A DNA stretch of 11,483 nucleotides. Source: an uncultured Verrucomicrobiota bacterium (lineage in GTDB: Bacteria > Verrucomicrobiota > Verrucomicrobiae > Opitutales > Opitutaceae). Positions 7,487 through 11,483 of the stretch are shown in pieces. Positions within the stretch are counted from its first letter, which is position 1. Every line of letters starts with the position of its first letter. A program made the position numbers and the translations under genes. The stretch covers positions 1 through 11,483 of the forward strand of contig CAMLNJ010000045.1 in assembly GCA_946481225.1 (NCBI GenBank), given 5' to 3'. The notes beneath the pieces were generated by a model. That model searched no databases. It was not told the DNA's origin and was given only the letters and a program-made list of their open reading frames with translations.

Positions 7487-8809
7487 TCAAGCCCCGCCCG
7501 CGCCGCCGCCTTCCACGCGTTCGAGCATCCGGGCCAGGTGCAGCTGCTCCGGCCCGACCTCGGCGAACCGCAACGCGCGGCGAAAGCCCTCCGCCGCCTC
7601 ACGGTGCTCGCCCAGCCGCCAATGCAGCTCGGCCGCCACCGCGTGATAGAGATAGTGACGCTCGAGACGCGCCCGGTCGGGGATTTCCGCCAGCGCGGCC
7701 AGCCCGGCGACGGGCCCGCGGAGATTGGCGACCGCCACGGCCCGGTTCAGGGCCACGATCGGCGTGGGCTTTATCCGCATCAGGTCGTCGTAGTGCCCGA
7801 GAATACCCGCCCAGTCGGTGGACGCCGCGTCGGGCGCGAGGCAATGACACGCCGCGATGCCCGCCTGCACATGATATTCCGAGAGCTCGTCGCCCTGGGC
7901 GGCGGCGCCGAGGTGGCGGAGCCCGCGGTCGATGAGCGCGCGGTCCCATAGCGAACGGTCCTGCGCCTCGAGACGGAGCAAGTCGCCCTGCGCGTCGGTG
8001 CGGGTGGGGAAACGCGCGGCGTTGAAGAGCATCAGCGCCAGCAACGCGTGGGCGCGCGGCGTGTCGCCGACCGGGTGCCGGACGAGGAGATCGGCGAGCC
8101 GGAGCGCCTCGCGGCAAAGATCCTCGCGCAGGAGCCGGTCGCCGCTCGAGGCCTTGTAGCCCTCGTTGAAAAGTAGGTAGAGCGTGGCCAGCACGCCATC
8201 GAGTCGCGCCGCGAGCTCGTCCCCCGCCGGCGGCAGCTCGAAGCGCACACCGGCGTCGCGCAGCCGCTGCTTGGTGCGCGTGAGCTGCTTTTCGATGGCG
8301 GCCTCGGTGCCAAGGAACGCCCGCGCGATCTCGCCGGTGCCGAAGCCGCCGAGGACCTTGAGCGCGAGCACCACCTGCGCGTCCGCCGAGACCGCGGGGT
8401 GGCAGCAGACGAAGAGCAGACGCAGGGCGTCGTCGCGGATGGCGTGCTCGTCCGAATCGAGGGCGGCCGCGTCGACCGAGGACGTGGAAGGTGCGGTTTG
8501 CTCGAGGTAAGCCGCGATCGCGTCCTCCTTCGCGGCCGACATACCGTCGTGCCGCAGCGCGTCGAGGGCGAGGTTGATCGCGACGCGGCTGATCCAGGCG
8601 GAGGGATTGGGCGGCACCCCGCCCATCGACCAGGTGCGCAGAGCGCGAAGCATCGCCTCCTGCACGACGTCCTCGATCAGGGAAAGATTATGGACGCCGA
8701 AACGCCGCGTCAGGGCGCCGTGCAGACGACCCGCCTCGTGGCGGAAAAAATGCTCCACCAAGCCGGCCGGACCGGCGGGCGGATCGGGGTTGGCCGCGGT
8801 CGTCACCAC
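7487..8809 (-). CDS. ECF42-type RNA polymerase sigma factor with long C-terminal domain
   Basis: A 440-residue sigma-70 family factor, more than twice the usual ECF length. Seen: region 2 (about 20-90) with IEDVVQEAMLRALRTW and NPSAWISRVAINLALDALR; region 4 (about 128-190) with ADAQVVLALKVLGGFGTGEIARAF and EKQLTRTKQRLRDAG; and a C-terminal domain of about 240 residues with LATLYLLFNEGYKASSGD, HALLALMLFNAARFPTR, YHVQAGIAACHCLAPDA, IVALNRAVAVANLRGP and YHAVAAELHWRLGEHREAAE. This helical, TPR-like extension and the neighbouring DGPF gene define the ECF42 group. In that group the C-terminal domain is thought to take the place of an anti-sigma factor in control. The start is GTG at 8809 (a second GTG follows at once). 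An AGAGGG Shine-Dalgarno sequence lies 9 nt upstream, right at the stop of the preceding gene. Targets are unknown; the neighbouring DGPF and MATE genes are candidates. Confidence 0.95.
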   Translation of the reverse strand: MVTTAANPDPPAGPAGLVEHFFRHEAGRLHGALTRRFGVHNLSLIEDVVQEAMLRALRTWSMGGVPPNPSAWISRVAINLALDALRHDGMSAAKEDAIAAYLEQTAPSTSSVDAAALDSDEHAIRDDALRLLFVCCHPAVSADAQVVLALKVLGGFGTGEIARAFLGTEAAIEKQLTRTKQRLRDAGVRFELPPAGDELAARLDGVLATLYLLFNEGYKASSGDRLLREDLCREALRLADLLVRHPVGDTPRAHALLALMLFNAARFPTRTDAQGDLLRLEAQDRSLWDRALIDRGLRHLGAAAQGDELSEYHVQAGIAACHCLAPDAASTDWAGILGHYDDLMRIKPTPIVALNRAVAVANLRGPVAGLAALAEIPDRARLERHYLYHAVAAELHWRLGEHREAAEGFRRALRFAEVGPEQLHLARMLERVEGGGAGGA

Positions 8810-8823
8810 GCGAGACGTCCCTC

Positions 8824-9219
8824 TCAGGCGGCCGGGCCGGCGACGACGCCCAAGTGGCAGGTCTCGGCCATCGGTCGGACTTCGATGACGAGCCCGTGCT
8901 CGAGCCCCGGGTGCCGGCGCGCGATCTCCGTGGCCTCGTTGAGCCCCGAAACGCGGAGCATGACGTAGCCGCCGACCGCCTCCTTCGCCTCGGAGAAAGG
9001 TCCGTCGGTCACGCGCGAGCCACCCGCGCCCGAGACGACCCGGGAAACAAGCTCGAGCGGGCGACCGTCGACCGCTTTGCCTTGGGCGCGCAGGCCCTCA
9101 TACCAGGCGTTCCAGCGAACAACCAGTTGCTGGCGCTCTTCGGGCGAAAGATGGGCGTGGGTCTCGGGTCCGGTGTTGCGGAAGAGAAGCAGATAAGGAG
9201 CGGCGGCGGAGGCGTTCAT
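8824..9219 (-). CDS. DGPF-motif (YCII-related) protein, partner of the ECF42 sigma factor
   Basis: A 131-residue soluble protein of the YCII-related/DGPF superfamily (dimeric ferredoxin-like alpha/beta barrel). Seen: YLLLFRNTGPETHAHLSPEE (9-28), a middle helix RWNAWYEGLRAQGKAV, the signature VTDGPFSEAKEAVGGYVMLR (70-89) with the DGPF residues at 72-75, then EIARRHPGLEHGLVIEVRPM. The exact activity is unknown. Genes of this type are the standard neighbours and likely targets of ECF42 sigma factors, and here it lies 14 nt upstream of one on the same strand. ATG at 9219 fits the family's start; a longer frame reaching back to 9651 only shadows the doxX gene. No clear Shine-Dalgarno sequence precedes the ATG. 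The promoter must lie in the divergent region 9220-9382. Confidence 0.93.
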   Translation of the reverse strand: MNASAAAPYLLLFRNTGPETHAHLSPEERQQLVVRWNAWYEGLRAQGKAVDGRPLELVSRVVSGAGGSRVTDGPFSEAKEAVGGYVMLRVSGLNEATEIARRHPGLEHGLVIEVRPMAETCHLGVVAGPAA

Positions 9220-9382
9220 GGGTGGGAGAATGGATCGATGGCGGCGATGTTCATGACCACGACGAAACGGCGAGGCCGGTTCGGACAGGATTTTCGCAAA
9301 AAGGCAAAAATTGGTTTTCGATTCGGTCGATGTCCGAAAGCGCATCGTCCGTTCGTGGTTAGAATGAACACATCCAGCCTCC
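9220..9382. promoter_or_regulatory. Divergent control region between the DGPF-sigma operon and doxX
   Basis: These 163 nt separate two divergent operons. The middle (about 9290-9325) is unusually AT-rich for this window, with runs of T and A. Three copies of TTCGGWC occur: TTCGGACA at 9280-9287, TTCGGTC at 9322-9328, and the complement TGTCCGAA at 9331-9338. The outer pair forms an exact 8-bp inverted repeat with 43 nt between its arms. These could be operator or ECF promoter elements. That they are functional is an inference. Confidence 0.45.
9360..9365 (+). promoter_or_regulatory. Possible -10 element for doxX
   Basis: TAGAAT is a five-of-six match to TATAAT and lies 17 nt before the doxX ATG. 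At the right distance upstream (about 9337-9342) there is no TTGACA-like hexamer, so this is a partial promoter call only. It might be read by an alternative sigma factor. Confidence 0.3.
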
Positions 9383-9784
9383 ATGAAAAAGAAGCTCCCC
9401 GTCACCATCGTCCGCGTCCTCATGGGCCTGCCGCTCGTCGTTTTCGGGCTGAACGGTTTTCTCAATTTCATCCCCCCGCCCGAGGGCGGCCTGCCGCCCG
9501 CGGCGGCGCAATTTTCCCAAGCGCTGCTCGATAGCGGATACATGATGCCTCTCATCGGTGCCACCCAACTCGTCGTCGGCGTGCTGCTTCTCGTGAACCG
9601 CTTCGTGCCGCTCGCGCTCGTGTTGTTCGCGCCCTTCATCGTCAACAGCATCGCCTTTCATCTGGCGCTGGAGCGAATCGGCCTCGTGCCGGCCGGCGTT
9701 TTTCTCGCTTTCGAACTCTACCTCGCCTGGGCCTATCGCACCGCGTGGAAGCCTCTTCTCACGGCCCGCGCGGAACCCGTGTAG
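9383..9784 (+). CDS. DoxX family small membrane protein
   Basis: A 133-residue inner-membrane protein of the DoxX/DoxX-like group, which is of uncertain biochemical function and often tied to redox or stress contexts. Seen: KKKLPVTIVRVLMGLPLVVF then GLNGFLNFIPPPEGGLPP (11-39), a typical DoxX opening; a second helix about 52-71 (GYMMPLIGATQLVVGVLLLV); NRFVPLALVLFAPFIVNSI (72-90); and a fourth helix with ELYLAWAYRTAWKPLL at 111-126. Four TM helices in all, the expected number. ATG at 9383 is the natural start: the lysine-rich N-terminus follows directly and the upstream sequence is non-coding. It diverges from the DGPF-sigma operon and is followed 38 nt later by the DUF1428 gene on the same strand. 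The link to the sigma factor is by position only. Confidence 0.93.
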   Translation: MKKKLPVTIVRVLMGLPLVVFGLNGFLNFIPPPEGGLPPAAAQFSQALLDSGYMMPLIGATQLVVGVLLLVNRFVPLALVLFAPFIVNSIAFHLALERIGLVPAGVFLAFELYLAWAYRTAWKPLLTARAEPV

Positions 9785-9822
9785 CACTCCCGCACCACCA
9801 CAACCTCAACCCGCCCCGCATC

Positions 9823-10179
9823 ATGCCCGCCTACGTCGATGGATTTGTCCTGCCCGTGCCCAAGAAAAACCTCGCGGCCTACCGCCGCCTGGCGCTCAAA
9901 GCCTCCAAGATCTGGCTCGAACACGGCGCGCTCGATTATCGCGAATGCGCAGGCGACGACCTCGACGTGCCCTTCGGCCTGCCGTTTCCCAAGCTCGTAA
10001 AGCCGAAGCGCGGCGAGACCATCGTCTTCGCCTGGATCACTTACAAATCCCGCGCCCACCGCGACCGGGTGAACGCCGCGGTCATGAAGGACCCCCGCCT
10101 CAAGTGCGACCCGAAGGCCATGCCCTTCGACTGCGCCCGCATGGTCTACGGCGGCTTCAAAACTCTCGTTGGGAAATAA
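9823..10179 (+). CDS. DUF1428 (YbaA-like) protein
   Basis: A 118-residue soluble protein of the DUF1428 family (E. coli YbaA), with a ferredoxin-like dimeric alpha/beta fold and no established function. The whole family pattern is visible: MPAYVDGFVLPVPKKNLAAY, WLEHGALDYRECAGDDL, PFPKLVKPKRGETIVFAWI, YKSRAHRDRVNAAVMKDPRL, then MPFDCARMVYGGFKTLV at the end. ATG at 9823 is the family start; an upstream in-frame extension into doxX is a shadow. The gene follows doxX by 38 nt and precedes the small 68-residue gene by 5 nt, so a three-gene operon is likely. DUF1428 shares its fold class with the DGPF protein across the divergent region. Both types are often found near ECF sigma genes, though I rest that on general family knowledge. 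Confidence 0.95.
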   Translation: MPAYVDGFVLPVPKKNLAAYRRLALKASKIWLEHGALDYRECAGDDLDVPFGLPFPKLVKPKRGETIVFAWITYKSRAHRDRVNAAVMKDPRLKCDPKAMPFDCARMVYGGFKTLVGK

Positions 10180-10184
10180 TCGCC

Positions 10185-10391
10185 ATGCCTCCGGCCGAAG
10201 CCTCCGAATTGACCACACTCCGCGCGAAACTCGCCGGGCTCCGCGCCGAGTTCGTCGACCTCGCCTTCGCCCTTGAACGCCGCGGACGGATCGACGCCGC
10301 GGACGTGGCGATCACCGCCTCCTCGCGAGTCGGGGAACTCTACGACCAATCCTCCGAAGCGCCGGACGTCCAGAAAACCGGAAACATTTAA
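10185..10391 (+). CDS. Small hypothetical protein, 68 residues
   Basis: I do not recognise this gene with confidence. It encodes 68 residues with a strongly helical heptad-like start (LTTLRAKLAGLRAEFVDLAF), then ALERRGRIDAADVAITASSRVGELYD, and a polar tail. It has no signal peptide, TM segment or metal motif. The pattern AEFVDLAFALERRGRIDAADVA looks like a real conserved small domain and not chance coding, and the composition is balanced, unlike the Arg/Pro/Ala-rich shadow frames. The ATG at 10185 lies 5 nt after the DUF1428 stop, and a GGGA upstream (part of GGGAAATAATCGCC) could be a weak Shine-Dalgarno sequence. It is probably co-translated with DUF1428. A role as a small helical adaptor is possible, but there is no evidence for one. 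Confidence 0.68.
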   Translation: MPPAEASELTTLRAKLAGLRAEFVDLAFALERRGRIDAADVAITASSRVGELYDQSSEAPDVQKTGNI

Positions 10392-10543
10392 AAACGCCCC
10401 GGCTTGGGATCCGTCGTCGAGCAACAAGAGCCCGCGCGCGCGAACGGCCCAGCCGACAGGCGGAAGCCTGCCTGAAAGCTCCAAGCCCCGGTCGGATTTC
10501 CGCCCGATGGGCTCCCCTGCGGCTCCGCGCTAGGCTGGGCGTC
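10392..10543. other. Intergenic gap rich in inverted repeats
   Basis: These 152 nt lie between the 68-residue gene and the SRPBCC gene. The stretch holds several inverted repeats: GGCTTGG near 10399 with CCAAGCC near 10482 (7 bp); GCCCAGCC at 10447-10454 with GGCTGGGC at 10533-10540 (exact, 8 bp); a GNRA-type hairpin at 10457-10470; and GCCC-GAT-GGGC at 10502-10512. No T-tract follows any of them, so none looks like an ordinary intrinsic terminator. It may act as an mRNA leader for SRPBCC or be an extragenic repeat unit. Confidence 0.45.
10457..10470. repeat. Short hairpin with GGAA tetraloop
   Basis: CAGGC-GGAA-GCCTG is a perfect 5-bp stem closed by a GNRA-type tetraloop when read on the plus strand. 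It sits inside the 8-bp inverted repeat 10447-10454/10533-10540. Such AGGC/GCCT hairpins can belong to dispersed extragenic repeats, but a single window cannot show copy number. Confidence 0.5.
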
Positions 10544-11164
10544 ATGCCGTCCCCTTCTTCCTCACGCGCATCCCGCGGCAATCAAACGAAGACCGCGAGC
10601 CCCGCCTCCACCGCCGTATCCACGCGAAAGAAAACATCTCCCTCGCGGATCGTGGTGAAAGGCAACCGCGGCGTGAAAGTCACCCGCTCGGTCACCATCA
10701 GGCGCCCCGCCGGCGTCCTCTTCGCCTTCTGGCGCGACGTTGAAAACCTGCCTCGCATCATCAAGCACCCGGTGACGATCACGCGTGTCTCCGATCTCGC
10801 TTCGCACTGGACGGTCAGCGCGCCGGGCGACCGCGAAGTCGAGTGGGACGCCGTCATCATCAACGAGCATCCCAACGAGCTCATCGCTTGGCGTTCCCGC
10901 GAAGACGCGGAGATTCCCCATGCGGGCACCGTGCGCTTCCACCCCGCGCCGGGCGACGAGGGCACCGAGGTGACGGTGAATCTCGAATACGACCCGCCGG
11001 CCGGAAAACTCGGCGCCCTCCTCGCCAAGCTCACCGGGGAGGAACCAGCGCAGCAGGTCTCGGAAGCGCTGCGCCGTTTCAAGGCCCTGATGGAGGCGGG
11101 CGAGATTCCCACCACCGAGGGACAGCCGGTCGGGAAACCTCAGAGCAAAAAAAACAACTCATGA
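10544..11164 (+). CDS. SRPBCC (polyketide cyclase/dehydrase-like) protein
   Basis: A 206-residue protein with a START/SRPBCC ligand-binding fold. Seen: [20 protein letters not shown] (44-63), [39 protein letters not shown] (87-106), [20 protein letters not shown] (111-130), [20 protein letters not shown] and [20 protein letters not shown], ending [19 protein letters not shown]. These are hallmarks of the SRPBCC type often encoded next to zinc alcohol dehydrogenases. The first 35 or so residues are Ser/Thr/Lys/Arg-rich, without domain character, and could be a disordered tail or an over-long start; GTG codons at V37/V38 are alternatives. No TM segment was seen. The stop overlaps the next start (ATGA), so the two are coupled and probably act together. 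The ligand is unknown. Confidence 0.92.
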   Translation: MPSPSSSRASRGNQTKTASPASTAVSTRKKTSPSRIVVKGNRGVKVTRSVTIRRPAGVLFAFWRDVENLPRIIKHPVTITRVSDLASHWTVSAPGDREVEWDAVIINEHPNELIAWRSREDAEIPHAGTVRFHPAPGDEGTEVTVNLEYDPPAGKLGALLAKLTGEEPAQQVSEALRRFKALMEAGEIPTTEGQPVGKPQSKKNNS

Positions 11165-11483
11165 AAGCCGTCTGCTGGATGGGGAAAAACAAGCTGGAGG
11201 TGCAGACGGTCGACGACCCGCGCATCCTCAACCCGCGCGACTGCATCGTGCGCATCACCGCCACCGCGATCTGCGGCTCGGATCTCCACCTCTACGACGG
11301 CTACATCCCGACGATGGAGAAAGGCGATATCCTCGGCCACGAGTTCATGGGCGAGGTCGTCGAGGTCGGGCCCGAGGTGAAAAAGCTTAAAGTCGGCGAC
11401 CGCGTCGTCGTTCCCTTTACGATTTCCTGCGGCGGCTGCTTCCACTGCTCGCGCCAGCAGTGGTCCTGTTGCGACAACACCAA
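11161..11483 (+). CDS. Zinc-dependent alcohol dehydrogenase, N-terminal part (cut by window edge)
   Basis: The N-terminal 107 residues of an MDR-superfamily zinc alcohol dehydrogenase resembling glutathione-dependent formaldehyde dehydrogenase-type proteins, an oxidoreductase using NAD(P). Seen: [19 protein letters not shown] at the start; [15 protein letters not shown] with the expected catalytic-zinc C38; [14 protein letters not shown] with H60 and E61; [10 protein letters not shown]; and the structural zinc lobe C90, C93, C96 and C104 in a C-x2-C-x2-C-x7-C pattern. All visible metal residues are present. The Rossmann NAD-binding half is beyond the window. The ATG at 11161 overlaps the SRPBCC stop by 4 nt. 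The substrate is not decidable here: relatives are annotated variously as formaldehyde, sorbitol or general alcohol dehydrogenases. Confidence 0.95.
   Translation, partial: MKAVCWMGKNKLEVQTVDDPRILNPRDCIVRITATAICGSDLHLYDGYIPTMEKGDILGHEFMGEVVEVGPEVKKLKVGDRVVVPFTISCGGCFHCSRQQWSCCDNT

Noticed and set aside
7481..7497. GCGGG...CCCGC hairpin at the sigma-factor stop, as a terminator before MATE
   Set aside because: The stem is only 5 bp, lies partly within the coding end and lacks a T-tract, so it is expected by chance at this GC content.
5927..7951. 674-residue plus-strand frame opposite the MATE and sigma genes
   Set aside because: It is very rich in Arg, His, Asp and Glu with no recognisable domain, and the minus strand encodes an obvious MATE protein and sigma factor.
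9359..9787. Minus-strand frames opposite doxX, including the extension of the DGPF gene to 9651
   Set aside because: The DGPF family starts at the ATG at 9219. The upstream part is the complement of doxX and of the non-coding divergent region.

Overview
This is a GC-rich, gene-dense bacterial segment with normal chromosomal gene content. It holds eleven protein genes (two cut by the window edges) in short operons on both strands. I see no rRNA, tRNA, CRISPR array, insertion sequence, integrase or phage gene. Most starts lack a clear Shine-Dalgarno sequence. Several genes are joined by stop/start overlaps (ATGA, TTGA, TGATG), and three starts look non-ATG (TTG, TTG, GTG). High GC, weak Shine-Dalgarno use, a lipoprotein-type signal and this gene set suggest a Gram-negative bacterium. 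Verrucomicrobiota (Opitutaceae-like) is my best guess, but it is an impression of style and not proven by any marker here.

Layout. (1) Minus strand, 2734 to 1: treZ then treY (partial), the two-enzyme route from maltodextrin/glycogen to trehalose, overlapping by 4 nt. (2) Plus strand, 2971 to 5991: a tight four-gene operon. It encodes a DUF350 small membrane protein, a Tyr/Gly-rich putative lipoprotein, a glutathionylspermidine-synthase-like ATP-grasp ligase and a membrane-anchored protein with two DUF4178-like units. The first three repeat the order of E. coli yjfL-yjfM-yjfC, a poorly understood system. This is the least understood part of the window. (3) Minus strand, 9219 to 6008: a DGPF/YCII-like protein, an ECF42-type sigma factor with a long C-terminal helical domain, and a MATE efflux transporter. 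(4) Plus strand, 9383 to the right edge: a DoxX-type membrane protein, a DUF1428 protein, a 68-residue unknown protein, then (after a 152-nt gap rich in inverted repeats) an SRPBCC protein overlapping a zinc alcohol dehydrogenase (partial).

How they fit. The treZY genes point to trehalose synthesis for osmotic or desiccation stress. The yjf-like operon probably makes or attaches an amide-linked compound at the cell envelope. The sigma/DGPF pair diverges from the doxX operon across a 163-nt, locally AT-rich intergenic region with repeated TTCGGWC sites, which may be a shared control region. Overall the window reads as stress and envelope accessory functions.
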